NCBI GenBank assembly: GCA_024641705.1
Contig: JAHECO010000011.1
Coordinates: 1-64,000, forward strand
DNA length: 64,000 nucleotides
Direction of reading: 5' to 3'
Origin: Candidatus Kryptoniota bacterium
GTDB lineage: Bacteria > Bacteroidota > Ignavibacteria > Kryptoniales > JAKASW01
The translations under genes and the position numbers were made by a program. A model generated the notes under the pieces. It made no database searches, had not been told where the DNA came from, and saw only the letters and a program-made list of their open reading frames with translations. This document shows, piece after piece, positions 52,926 to 62,267 of the stretch (position 1 is the first letter of the stretch; the number at the start of each line of letters is the position of its first letter).

Positions 52926-53514
52926 TTCTCAATATCTCCTCGATGAGTCTGTTCTTGTTCAGGACTTCCTTTATGGCGCGAAGTCCGGTGTACATGCGCG
53001 TCTTTACCGTGTTGACCGGAATATTCAGGACTTCAGCGATTTCGGTGAACTTCAAATCCTGGTAAAGCTTCATGACGATGACCACCCTCTGTTCATCCGG
53101 AATGGAGCCGAGCGTCTTCTCGCAGAGGCGGCGGAGCGCCGTGCCGTCGATCCTCCATTCGAGGTCGACCGGCTCCGCCTCGGCCAGTTCCGATATCCCG
53201 TCGGAACCGTCCGGGTACTGCTTCCCGTTCCCGCGGAATGAGGCCTTCCGGTTCCTCATGTGGTCTATCGCGCAGTTGTTCGCGATCCGGTAGAGCCATG
53301 TCGGGAACTTGTCGTCCTCCTTCAGCTGGTGGAGCCTGAAATAGGCCGTAATGAACGTTTTCTGACACACATCCTCCGCTTCGTCGATGTCTCCGAGGAC
53401 CCTGTAAAGGAGGCCGAGGATCTTCTCGTACCACATCCGCGTGAGCGCGTTGAAAACGGAGAGGTCTCCTCTCTTGAACCTCGCGATCAGCTCCAATTCT
53501 GTATTATCTGGCAT
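52915..53514 (-). CDS. ECF-type RNA polymerase sigma factor (second pair)
   Basis: The 199-residue protein has region 2 (FKRGDLSVFNALTRMWYEKI, DEAEDVCQKTFITAYF, FPTWLYRIANNCAIDHMR) and region 4 (IPDEQRVVIVMKLYQDLKFTEIAEVLNIPVNTVKTRM). A linker of about 40 residues between the regions is longer than usual. It is the first gene of the operon with the anti-sigma and the exported protein. Its ATG at 53514 has a gene-free region of 330 bases upstream. Confidence 0.93.
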   Translation of the reverse strand: MPDNTELELIARFKRGDLSVFNALTRMWYEKILGLLYRVLGDIDEAEDVCQKTFITAYFRLHQLKEDDKFPTWLYRIANNCAIDHMRNRKASFRGNGKQYPDGSDGISELAEAEPVDLEWRIDGTALRRLCEKTLGSIPDEQRVVIVMKLYQDLKFTEIAEVLNIPVNTVKTRMYTGLRAIKEVLNKNRLIEEILRNAM

Positions 53515-53845
53515 GCACTATTAAGACGAGAGTTTCCGTGAAAAAGTTTTGGAATCTGTGTGGGTCAGCTCAAACCGGGACCCGCTCCAGGCTGAGAGAG
53601 GCGCTTCGGTTTGAGGCAGTCCGATCCAGCTCCGGAACTCACCCTTAATCCCTCTCTTTCCAAGAGAAGGGTTTTGGGGATGAGTTCCATAAGCAGACTG
53701 AAAGACCGCCAGGCCGAGTCGTTCATTTCTCTAATTCCCATATATTCGTAAAATCTATCGTATGATATCTTTCAGCTGCGGCCGTGCCAACGGTTTCCAG
53801 GATCCGTCGTTCGTGGGGGAGTCCTGATAATGAAGGGAGAAGTCG
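53515..53845. other. Gene-free divergent promoter region
   Basis: This stretch lies between the minus-strand sigma operon and the plus-strand nitroreductase gene and must hold both promoters. A CCCTTAATCCCTCTC...GAGAAGGGTTTTGGGG imperfect palindrome is seen at about 53642-53677. I see no clear -35/-10 pair or riboswitch. Confidence 0.4.
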
Positions 53846-54547
53846 ATGATCAACAAGAAAAAGAAAAAAGCATCTCGTACCGGTTTTGTGACCGCGCACC
53901 GGCAACCGGACCATCCAGACTGGCCGGCGCCGATCGAGCTGCCGAAACCAAGACTTGATACTCGCATGTCCGTTTCGAAAGCCCTGCAGAAAAGGAAGAC
54001 TACGCGTGAGATAAGCGACAGGAAGATGTCGCTGCAGACGCTTTCCAATCTCCTCTGGGCCGCATGTGGTGTGAACCGCAGGAAAGGTCCCTTTGAGATT
54101 CCGGGACGAACTGCAGCATCGGCGAGCAACTCGCAGGAGATCGACGTCTACGTTGCGTTGGAGGAAGGGACTTATCTGTACGATCCTTTCAACCACAGGC
54201 TCGACCCGGCAGTCGGAGGTGACCTCCGCACGCTGGCAATTAATCCCGGCCAGGCGAGCCTGGCGGCGAAAGTTCCGGTCCAACTCATCTACGTCGCGGA
54301 CATCGACAGGCTTGCCAACACGTCCGGCTATCAGGAGCCCGGGCTGCAGGATCCTGAGGTGCAGAAGTCTTATTACTATGTGGATACCGGTCTTATCGCG
54401 GCCAACGTTTATTTGTTTGCCTCTTCACACGGCCTGGCGGCGTGGTTCCACAACTGCAACAAGCCCGCTCTCACAGAGAAACTGAATCTGCGTCGCGACC
54501 AACGGGTGCTCTTCGGACAAACAGTCGGATACGCCGGGAGAAAATGA
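53846..54547 (+). CDS. Nitroreductase family protein (SagB/ThcOx-type)
   Basis: The 233-residue protein carries the flavin-binding nitroreductase pattern: ALQKRKTTREISDRKMSLQTLSNLLWAACGVNR, DVYVALEEGTYLYDP, and the C-terminal YYYVDTGLIAANVYLFASSHGLAAWF. This is the SagB/ThcOx-like branch of FMN oxidoreductases, which includes azoline dehydrogenases, but no cyclodehydratase partner is nearby. ATG start with AAGGGAGAAG upstream. The N-terminal Lys-rich stretch (KKKKKASR) is odd for a soluble enzyme. Confidence 0.88.
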   Translation: MINKKKKKASRTGFVTAHRQPDHPDWPAPIELPKPRLDTRMSVSKALQKRKTTREISDRKMSLQTLSNLLWAACGVNRRKGPFEIPGRTAASASNSQEIDVYVALEEGTYLYDPFNHRLDPAVGGDLRTLAINPGQASLAAKVPVQLIYVADIDRLANTSGYQEPGLQDPEVQKSYYYVDTGLIAANVYLFASSHGLAAWFHNCNKPALTEKLNLRRDQRVLFGQTVGYAGRK

Positions 54548-54680
54548 GCCCTGGAAGTTGAGAGTGCAGGCGTACGATCGGAACGCCATTCTCCGGCAGA
54601 CTGACAGGCGCTGGAGTAAGATGTGGGTGTAGGTTCGGGGGGAGAGGACAGAACGGAGTAGGTGGATGCTGCTGGGGTAC

Positions 54681-55061
54681 TTATTCCCCCAGGGCACGTC
54701 TCATTTCCGTGAGGATGTCGTCTAGGTCGTATGGCTTGCTTATGAATCCTGTGGCCCCGAGGCGAAGCGACTCTATCGCGTTCCTAACATCCGCATAGGC
54801 TGTTATCATGATTACCTTTGTTTCGGGAACGTTCTTTCTAATGAACCTCAGAACTTCAAAGCCGTCGACCGTCGGCATCTTGATATCAAGCAGGACTAAG
54901 TCGTACCTGTCGCCATGTTCAAGTTCGGAACGTATCAGGTTAATCGCTATGTCACCGTCAGTTGCGCTTTGCACAACGAACGACTCCTCTTCCAGACTGC
55001 GCGCCAGTATTGACTGCAATTCTTCCTCGTCGTCCACAAGAAGGACTTTAGGCTTGGACAC
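54681..55061 (-). CDS. Single-domain response regulator (CheY-like receiver)
   Basis: I start it at GTG 55061 because AAAGGAG lies 9 bases upstream; an in-frame TTG at 55082 would precede that ribosome site. The 126-residue chain is a complete receiver: acidic pair D10-D11, phospho-accepting D59 (LVLLDIKMP), T87 and K109 (FISKPYDL). It has no output domain, so it acts through a partner protein. No histidine kinase lies nearby. It converges with the nitroreductase gene. Confidence 0.92.
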   Translation of the reverse strand: MSKPKVLLVDDEEELQSILARSLEEESFVVQSATDGDIAINLIRSELEHGDRYDLVLLDIKMPTVDGFEVLRFIRKNVPETKVIMITAYADVRNAIESLRLGATGFISKPYDLDDILTEMRRALGE

Positions 55062-55572
55062 CCGGTGTTGCTCCTTTCTCAACGAAGGTTCGAAGAAGCA
55101 GCGAGAGCTCGTGTGCTGAGAGCATATGCCGCCATGAAGTCAGCTCTATCGGCGAGATCACTGTTCCATCCGCAGATAGGTCATTCTCCGACCAGAGAAT
55201 ATAACTTTCGAGGCGAAACTTCCCCAAAGTTTCAGCAAGCCGAAAGAGATTTCGGGGGTCGGTCTATGTGGCATCGGATCGAACATGAAAGCCGCAATAA
55301 ACCTGGACTAACTCAAATTTAACAGTTTTGGGGGAGTAGTCAAGCAGCACCGGCATACGGAAGTTAGAAGTTCCCCACTTTCTTAGTTCTCAAACGACAA
55401 TGCCGCGACATGCCCGATCCGACGGCTGCCCTCCGTTATTTCTCCACGTCTCCGGGGGCGAGATCTCCTCCGGAACCCGGTTTGAAACTGGCCGCCTGCG
55501 GAGATCAGGCACGCAGCCATTTCCGTGATTTGACCGGTTCAGTTGTTTAATGATTTGGCGGCACTCGTTCTC
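55062..55572. other. Gene-free stretch between the response regulator and TonB-type genes
   Basis: This 511-base stretch has no frame I can support on either strand. TTTCAGCAAGCCGAAAGAG and AACTTTCGAGGCGAAACTTCCCC are slightly repetitive. The region must contain the promoter of the response regulator. I see nothing else. Confidence 0.4.
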
Positions 55573-56319
55573 TTAATTGTGTACCAGCTTGAACGTGAAG
55601 GGGATTACCACCCAGACTGCGATCGGGCCTTTGTTCATGATTGCGGGTGTGAAGCGGTATTGCATAGCCGCGTTGATCGCGGGCTGGTTGAAGATCTCCG
55701 CGTCGCTCTTGAGTACGATCGCCTTGCGGGGTTTTCCATCCTTGTCAACCCAGATCTTCACAATCACTCTTCCTTCGATGCCGGCTCTCATGGCGATGTC
55801 AGGGTAAGTGGGTTTCACTTCCTTAACGACCTGAGGCTCCTTCTCGACCGGAACAAAATCGGGCGGCGGTGCATCGTCTGCCGGGACTCTGAAATCCCCC
55901 ATCGAGACGCCGACCGAATCGCCTCCCCCTGAGCCCTGCGTTACCGGGCCGGCGATTCTGCTGAGCTCCTGCTGCGAAGCTATTGTCTGCTCGGGAGAAA
56001 CTTCGGCGTCCGGCACCGGCACGGGGACACCGACAGTGGGTTTCGCCATCGGCGCCGAGACGGCGACCTGCGGAAGTGCCTGCTGATTTGTGATGGACGG
56101 CGGCGGGCCGAGCTCGCTGTACCTCAACATCACTACGGGCACGGAATTTTCCTCGGCACGACCGAGAAGGACGGAAACCCAGTACGTACCCACCAATGCC
56201 AGATGGATAGCCACCGCAATTGCCAGACCGATGGAGGTGTATTTCTGGGCAAGAGGTTTCAGAAGGGGCGCGCCATATTGCGTGGTACCGGCGGCGTAAT
56301 TGACTTTACTGTTGCCCAT
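55573..56319 (-). CDS. TonB family energy-transducing protein
   Basis: The second ATG at 56319 is chosen because GGGAGGT lies 9 bases upstream; it gives 248 residues. A membrane helix is at about residues 29-49 (LAIAVAIHLALVGTYWVSVLL), followed by a Pro-rich periplasmic linker with PVPVPDAEVSPEQ and PPPDFVPVEKEPQ, and the C-terminal TonB domain (VKPTYPDIAMRAGIEGRVIV, then PAINAAMQYRFTPA). It probably passes energy from ExbB/ExbD to receptors such as the one at 37889. ExbB and ExbD are not in the window. Confidence 0.92.
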   Translation of the reverse strand: MGNSKVNYAAGTTQYGAPLLKPLAQKYTSIGLAIAVAIHLALVGTYWVSVLLGRAEENSVPVVMLRYSELGPPPSITNQQALPQVAVSAPMAKPTVGVPVPVPDAEVSPEQTIASQQELSRIAGPVTQGSGGGDSVGVSMGDFRVPADDAPPPDFVPVEKEPQVVKEVKPTYPDIAMRAGIEGRVIVKIWVDKDGKPRKAIVLKSDAEIFNQPAINAAMQYRFTPAIMNKGPIAVWVVIPFTFKLVHN

Positions 56320-56767
56320 CTCGGACCAACCTCCCTTCATTTATGCTTCCTTTTAAATCCCTGACGGGAAGTCGTCAACTTCTCACATAATCTAGACGCC
56401 GGATTTCGTGAGTTGTTACAGCCGCCTCCCGATGCGTCTGCTGCCGATACGTCCGAGCGGTCGACTGACACGACATCTCCTGCGTGAATGCGTCATTTCC
56501 AGAAACCTTTGCGGTACGGCAATAATTGCGGCCCGAATTTCTCCGATTCGCGGCCGCGACCTGTACTCTGCAAAGTGTAAAGTAATCGCCTCCGGGTGCC
56601 GTTTGCCTGACTTTTTCGAGGCTTCGTGAGATTTTGTTTCCCGATGCTCGGTACCGACGTGTGCAGCTAACATCGATGAATTATATTGAACGACCGTGTT
56701 GCGAAGCATATTCATTCATAGATTCTTCCCATTTTCTCATTTGCCAATTTGACCCGGAGGGTAATAC
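56320..56767. other. Gene-free divergent region
   Basis: This stretch of about 430 bases separates the minus-strand TonB gene from the plus-strand GH92 gene. GGAGGGTAAT just before 56768 is the ribosome site of GH92. I see no reliable promoter, repeat or RNA structure in the rest. Confidence 0.4.
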
Positions 56768-59074
56768 ATGTCTCGGAGATTTCTATCTGCGGCGGTCACA
56801 GCCTTGGTCCTGATCGCGGCAAACCCGTATAACGGATATTCGCAAAGCGTCAGGCAGCTTGCCGATTTCGTTAACCCTTACATAGGTTCGATAAGTCCGA
56901 AAACCGGTGGAACCTCGCCGACCGTTCTGGTACCCCACGGCATGCTTGAGGTATCGCCGCGTTTCACGCCGGGGATCGGAGACCGGTACCTTGCCGATAA
57001 GATCTACGGTTTTCCTGTCGGTCCGTTGTCGGTTATGGCTACTACCGGGGCGATACAAACCTCAGACAAGGCAAACGCCTCCGATTTCGACCACACTCTC
57101 GAGATGGCGAAGGCGTATTACTACCAGGCGCTCCTGGAGACTCCCGGTATCAACGCCGAATACACGCTTACCGACCACGCCATTATTTTCAGGTTCACCT
57201 TCCCGAAGTCTGAACGATCGAACGTCCTTGTCGGCGCAGCCCATGACGGTGATCTCAGATTCGCCGGGCCCGGTGCGGTGGAGGGGCAAGGTCATATGAC
57301 CGATTACAGGAATTCCATCGGACTGTGGGAGGGAAAGACGTTTTACTTCTACGCAGAATTCAGTAAGCCGGTCGAGAAGGCCGGGACCTGGCGAAACGAC
57401 ACTATCGCGGGCGGTGCGAAAGAAACATCGGGAGATAATGTCGGAGCTTTCGCAAGTTACTCGACGGCCAAAGACGAACAAGTTCAATTGAAAATCGGGT
57501 TCTCCCAAAAAGATATAAATGATGCCCGGGCAATGCTTGCGAAAGAGATTCCCGATTGGAATTTCGACAGAGTGAAGCTCGAGGCAAAGGAATCCTGGGA
57601 CAAGGCCCTGGGACTCATAAGAGTCGAGGGGGGAACTGAAGACCAGCTGGTGACTTTCTACACCGCACTCTACCGCACGATGGGAAGAAAGGGAAACGTA
57701 TGGGATACGTACAGGTGCGCGTATCCGCTTCAGACGATAATAGAGCCTGAGAGGACGGAGGAAGCGATACGCGAGTTCGTGAGCGACTATCAGAAAACAG
57801 GGTGGCTTCCGAGTTCAGGGGCAATGATCGGAAACCATTCGACCGCCGTCATTGCAGACGCGTACATGAAGGGTCTGAGAGATTTCAATGTGGAGGCAGC
57901 CTACGCCGGGATGAGGAAGAACGCGACCGAGGCGACGATGATCCCGTGGAGCGACGAGGGAAAGATAACAGAGTTGGAGAAGTGTTATTTCGAAAAGGGA
58001 TATTACCCTGCGCTGCCCGTAAGGCAGGACATGAAAGTCGACGACGAGGCGAAATGGACGGCAGATCTGGGCGGAATTGTCTATTCGAAGATGCCTTACC
58101 AGATAACGTGGCTCCCGGAAGTCGGGGTCAAGGAATGGGTGAAGGGAGTGAGCTCGTGGCACAGAAGACAATCCGTCTCGGTGACGCTCGAGAGCGCTTA
58201 TGACGACTGGTGTCTGGCCGAGATGGCAAAAGCACTGGGGAAGACGGAAGATTATGACATGTTCATCAAACGCGCTCACAATTACCGAAACCTTTTCGAT
58301 CCGTCGATCGGCTTCATGGCGCCGAAGGACTCAAGCGGCGCGTGGGTCCGCCCGTTCGATCCGAAGCTATCGGGCGGCTTCGCCGGGGAGGAATATTTTG
58401 CCGAGTGCAATTCGTGGATCTACACTTTCTCGGTGCAGCAGGACGTGCAGGGGCTGATCGACCTGATGGGTGGAAGGGAAGCGTTCAACAGGAAACTCGA
58501 TCAGCTTTTTGTCGAGCAGCCGAGCCCGATGGACAAGCCGGCTTTCCTCGGAGAGTTCCCCGACATGTCCGGCCTCATCGGCATGTATTGCCAGGGGAAC
58601 GAGCCGGCATTTCACATACCTTACCTGTACGATTTCTCAGGCGAGCCGTGGAAGACGCAGGCGCGGGTGAGGGAGATCATGCAGCTCTGGTACAATTCGG
58701 GACCGTTCGGCCTCCCCGGCGACGATGACGGAGGTGCGATGTCGTCGTGGTACGTCTTCAGCGCAATGGGTTTCTATCCCGCGACGCCCGGCCGGCCTGA
58801 CTATGAGATCGGAAGTCCCATTTTCGGGAAGGTCATTATAAATGTAGGAAAAGGAAAGACCTTCACCGTTGAGGCGAGAAATGTTTCATGGCGAAACAAG
58901 TTTATTCAATCGGCGGAACTCGACGGCAAGCCGCTGACCAGGCCGTGGATCACTCATGCCGAGATCGTCAAAGGCGGCGAACTCGTCTTCGTGATGGGGC
59001 CGATGCCCAGCAAGTCATGGGGAAGCGCCGTCGCGGATGCACCACCGTCGATGACTCCATCTGCCGGCAAATGA
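56768..59074 (+). CDS. GH92 family alpha-mannosidase, exported
   Basis: The 768-residue protein has a signal peptide (SAAVTALVLIAANPYNGYS) and the full GH92 layout: DFVNPYIGSISPKTGGTSPTVLVPHGM at the start, FYTALYRTMGRKGNVWDTYR, GNHSTAVIADAY, then GNEPAFHIPYLYDF and GLPGDDDGGAMSSWYVFSAMGFYP with the acidic residues known to matter in the family. GH92 enzymes are calcium-dependent exo-alpha-mannosidases acting on N-glycans and mannans. Length is normal and the frame is intact. Together with GH97 and GH43-like remnants it points to a glycan-degrading life style. Confidence 0.95.
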   Translation: MSRRFLSAAVTALVLIAANPYNGYSQSVRQLADFVNPYIGSISPKTGGTSPTVLVPHGMLEVSPRFTPGIGDRYLADKIYGFPVGPLSVMATTGAIQTSDKANASDFDHTLEMAKAYYYQALLETPGINAEYTLTDHAIIFRFTFPKSERSNVLVGAAHDGDLRFAGPGAVEGQGHMTDYRNSIGLWEGKTFYFYAEFSKPVEKAGTWRNDTIAGGAKETSGDNVGAFASYSTAKDEQVQLKIGFSQKDINDARAMLAKEIPDWNFDRVKLEAKESWDKALGLIRVEGGTEDQLVTFYTALYRTMGRKGNVWDTYRCAYPLQTIIEPERTEEAIREFVSDYQKTGWLPSSGAMIGNHSTAVIADAYMKGLRDFNVEAAYAGMRKNATEATMIPWSDEGKITELEKCYFEKGYYPALPVRQDMKVDDEAKWTADLGGIVYSKMPYQITWLPEVGVKEWVKGVSSWHRRQSVSVTLESAYDDWCLAEMAKALGKTEDYDMFIKRAHNYRNLFDPSIGFMAPKDSSGAWVRPFDPKLSGGFAGEEYFAECNSWIYTFSVQQDVQGLIDLMGGREAFNRKLDQLFVEQPSPMDKPAFLGEFPDMSGLIGMYCQGNEPAFHIPYLYDFSGEPWKTQARVREIMQLWYNSGPFGLPGDDDGGAMSSWYVFSAMGFYPATPGRPDYEIGSPIFGKVIINVGKGKTFTVEARNVSWRNKFIQSAELDGKPLTRPWITHAEIVKGGELVFVMGPMPSKSWGSAVADAPPSMTPSAGK

Positions 59075-59397
59075 TGATGAGCGGGAAATTCATTCCATTG
59101 CAGAGGTATGGATTTCCCGTCAACGGCATTTGTATGCCGGAATGGCGCTAATCGCCGCTTCAGTCGTCCGCCCACACCATGTAGGGACGTACTCCTTTAG
59201 AATGACAGTAGACCTAGAGCGTCATTCCGAACCACGCCCCCCGAAACGCGGGGTAAACTCAAGAATGGCGAAGAATCCACCGCCCGGACCTCGTTGCTTC
59301 AATTACCGGCGTTCAATATCTTGATTGAATCAAATCAACATGAGAGGCTTCGAGATTCAACACGTCCGACCGACGAGTAGATTTCAACCATAGTCCG
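59075..59397. other. Gene-free stretch with a palindromic repeat
   Basis: TTTAGAATGACAGTAGACC (near 59200) and GCGTCATTCCGAACCACG (near 59219) form an inverted GAATGAC/GTCATTC pair, like the ends of the 127-bp element. CCCCGAAACGCGGGG nearby is a short hairpin. No gene is visible. Confidence 0.5.
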
Positions 59398-60765
59398 ATG
59401 CCGCAGCCAGTTGAACATTCCGCACCGAAGCTTCTAAGGCGACTCAGCACGTTCGATATGACGATGATCGTGATAGGCTCGATCATCGGTGCCGGGATAT
59501 TCATGACTCCCTCCTCTATCGCGCACGCCCTGCCGTCTCCCGCGCTGATAATATTTGTCTGGACTCTCGGCGGAGTGATGGCGCTGTGCGGCGCGCTCAC
59601 ATACGCCGAGCTCGGCGCGATGATGCCTGAAGCCGGAGGAGTCTACGTCTACCTGTCGAAGGCGTACGGAGGACTGTGGGGTTTTCTCTACGGCTGGGCT
59701 TACTTCATCGTTGTGAACACGGGCGGACTCGCGGCGATTGCGCTCGTTTACGCTTCGTACCTCGGATACTTCGTGCATCTCTCGCCGGTCGGTGTCAAGG
59801 TCGCCGCCATCCTTGGAATAGTCTTCCTGACGGGGGTGAACTACTTTGGCGTTAAAATGGGAGGGGCGTTCGCCAGCCTCTTCACGGTGTTGAAGGTGGT
59901 AGCAATAGCCGCCCTCATCGTACTAGGCTTCACGCTCGGGAAGTCGGACAGCTCTCCTTTCTTGCCGCTCATACCGTCCGGGATGAGCGGCGGGCTCCTG
60001 AACTCTCTTGCGCTGGCGATGGTCGGCGTCCTGTGGGCGTACGGAGGCTGGCAGCACGCCACTTTCCTGGCGGGAGAGGCAAAGGACCCGAAAAGGAGTC
60101 TTCCCGTCTCCATAATTGCCGGGACACTCGTCGTCATCGTCGCGTATGTTCTTGTCAATCTCGTCTATCTCTATCTCCTCCCCGTTCCGAACATCTCATC
60201 GACCACACGCGTTGCCGCCGACGCCGCGCAACGCTTCCTCGGTCCGGCAGGGGGCACGATGATCTCTCTCGCGATAATCATCTCCACATTCGGTACCGCC
60301 GGCATCTACACGCTCAGCGCGCCGAGGATTTACTACGCCATGGCCGAGGACGGAGTGTTCTTCAAGAAGACCGCTTACGTCCATCCAAAGTATCATACTC
60401 CGACTTTCTCCATCATCTTCCAGTCGGCCTGGGTGATCGTACTCCTGATGTCGGGGAATTTCCTCCAGCTCATCACGTACGCGATATTTGCCGACTGGAT
60501 CTTCTTCGCGCTCACGGCGGCGTCCGTCTTCGTGTTTCGAAGGAAGATGAAAGACCTAGAGAGACCGTATAGAACGCTCGGCTATCCATACACTACTCTC
60601 TTCTTCGTCATTGTCGCGGCATGGTTTGTCGTGAACACGCTCATTACGGCGCCCCTTCAGTCGCTTGCCGGGCTGGCGTTCATTTCTCTCGGCATTCCCG
60701 TTTATTATTTTTGGAAACGAAAAGCCGCGCATCTTACTGCCGGGAGTCACGATCGGGAAGCGTGA
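59398..60765 (+). CDS. APC superfamily amino acid permease
   Basis: This 455-residue membrane protein starts with the APC signature FDMTMIVIGSIIGAGIFMTPSSIA and has twelve predicted membrane helices, with the substrate-site motif GWQHATFLAGEAKDPKRSLP in helix 6-7. The length fits LAT/APC-type antiporters or proton-driven amino acid carriers. ATG start at 59398. The aminotransferase gene begins 23 bases after its stop, suggesting one operon for uptake and use of an amino compound. Confidence 0.93.
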   Translation: MPQPVEHSAPKLLRRLSTFDMTMIVIGSIIGAGIFMTPSSIAHALPSPALIIFVWTLGGVMALCGALTYAELGAMMPEAGGVYVYLSKAYGGLWGFLYGWAYFIVVNTGGLAAIALVYASYLGYFVHLSPVGVKVAAILGIVFLTGVNYFGVKMGGAFASLFTVLKVVAIAALIVLGFTLGKSDSSPFLPLIPSGMSGGLLNSLALAMVGVLWAYGGWQHATFLAGEAKDPKRSLPVSIIAGTLVVIVAYVLVNLVYLYLLPVPNISSTTRVAADAAQRFLGPAGGTMISLAIIISTFGTAGIYTLSAPRIYYAMAEDGVFFKKTAYVHPKYHTPTFSIIFQSAWVIVLLMSGNFLQLITYAIFADWIFFALTAASVFVFRRKMKDLERPYRTLGYPYTTLFFVIVAAWFVVNTLITAPLQSLAGLAFISLGIPVYYFWKRKAAHLTAGSHDREA

Positions 60766-60788
60766 AGAATTCAAATTGAAAGGCTCAA

Positions 60789-61925
60789 ATGCTTAAGTAT
60801 GACATCGATGAATACCGCAAGCTTTATCCGGTTGTGAAGTCCGGGACCATCTACATGAACCACGCCGCGACCGGGCCGCTGTCTACGAAGGTTGTGGCCG
60901 CAGTCGACAAATACCTTCGCGAGCGGAGCGAAACGAATATAGACAACTACGCCATCTTCCAGCCGACATTGAACGAGACCCGGAGTTTCGCGGCGAAGCT
61001 TTTGAATACGACGCCCGACAGGGTAGCCTTTTTCGACAACACCACGAACGCGATAAACCTCCTCGCGGCGGGTCTGGATTGGAAGCCCGGTGACAGGATC
61101 ATTCTGAACGATATCGAGTTCCCGGCCAATGTTTATCCTTTCCTGAATTTGAAAAGGCTCGGCGTTGAAATTGACTTCGTGCAGAACCGGGACGGAAAGA
61201 TACTCATCGAGGACGTCGAGGCGATGATGACGCCGCGGACGCGATTGCTATCGATAAGTCACGTCCAGTTCCTGACCGGCTACAGGGCCGACCTGAACGC
61301 ACTGGGGGAATTGTGTAAGAGACGTGGAATAGTCTTCGCGGTTGATGCGATCCAATCGGCGGGTGTCGTGCCGATAGACGTGGACTCGATGAAGATTGAC
61401 TTCCTCGCAACCGGCGGACAGAAGTGGCTGATGGCTCCGCAGGGGATAGCCTTTGCCTACGTATCCAGCGAGATGCAGGAGAGGCTGAAGCAGGCTTATC
61501 TCGGCTGGACGAGCATAAAGAATTTCTTCGGCGAGTTCACCAGGTACCGGCTCGACCTCGATGACACGGCGCGCAGGTACGAAAACGGCACGCTGAACTA
61601 TATCGGCATAACGAGCCTGCATGAATCGCTCGGCACGCTGCTCGAAGTCGGAATAGAGCGGATCGAAGAGCACGTGCTCGATCTCAGCGACAGGCTGATC
61701 GGAGATCTCGGGTCACTCGGCATGAAAGTCTATGTCGAGGGGGAGCGGAGAGCGCGCGCGGGAATTATATCGATCAAAGTTCCCGACGCTGATGTCTATA
61801 CGAGCAAGCTTGCGAAGTCGAAGATCGAGGTCGCCGTGCGACAGGGAGTGATCCGGGTTTCGCCGCATTTCTACAACACGGAAGAAGAGATACTCACGCT
61901 GGTCGGGAACCTGAAGAAGATCTGA
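60789..61925 (+). CDS. Class V aminotransferase (PLP enzyme)
   Basis: The 378-residue protein fits the class V (NifS/SufS/isopenicillin-epimerase) fold: YMNHAATGPLSTKV, FFDNTTNAINLLAAGLDW, SISHVQFLTGYRADL with H158, FAVDAIQSAGVVP with D186, and the PLP lysine K212 in ATGGQKWLMAPQG. No Cys of the desulfurase mobile loop is evident, so a SufS role is unlikely; a kynureninase-like or amino acid epimerase/lyase role is more probable. The preceding permease is its likely partner. Confidence 0.92.
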   Translation: MLKYDIDEYRKLYPVVKSGTIYMNHAATGPLSTKVVAAVDKYLRERSETNIDNYAIFQPTLNETRSFAAKLLNTTPDRVAFFDNTTNAINLLAAGLDWKPGDRIILNDIEFPANVYPFLNLKRLGVEIDFVQNRDGKILIEDVEAMMTPRTRLLSISHVQFLTGYRADLNALGELCKRRGIVFAVDAIQSAGVVPIDVDSMKIDFLATGGQKWLMAPQGIAFAYVSSEMQERLKQAYLGWTSIKNFFGEFTRYRLDLDDTARRYENGTLNYIGITSLHESLGTLLEVGIERIEEHVLDLSDRLIGDLGSLGMKVYVEGERRARAGIISIKVPDADVYTSKLAKSKIEVAVRQGVIRVSPHFYNTEEEILTLVGNLKKI

Positions 61926-62267
61926 GTACCAACCGTCCGGTAACGCGGGTACCGGTTTCATTTTCGTCGCCTTGATCTCCGTGACGATCGGTCGCGTCGG
62001 TGTCGATCCGTACGCGGTTTCTTGCTGTTGCGGCAGTCTTTAGTGCCATTGCGGGCTCTTCCATGGCATGGCGGAAAATAACATGAGGAACTAAACCCGC
62101 CATTACATTATATTATACCATTAAAGGAAACATCTTCTCCCCACCTGAATAGAAAGACGGGCGACGGTGTTCAGAAGCCGGGATTTGGTCTTCTAATCGA
62201 AAGCCGTAACGCCTTCACAGCAGCTAATTTTCCCAGCAATTTTACCACATTTACACGAAAGGTTTTA
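61926..62267. other. Gene-free region with an AT-rich promoter-like stretch
   Basis: The 342-base stretch holds a GC palindrome (GGTAACGCGGGTACC, 61939-61953) just after the aminotransferase stop and, near 62098-62125, an AT-rich ATTACATTATATTATACC run that is a good place for the helicase promoter. The 5' leader of roughly 130-150 bases before ATG 62268 is long, as in cold-regulated helicase genes, but that is only a suggestion. Confidence 0.4.
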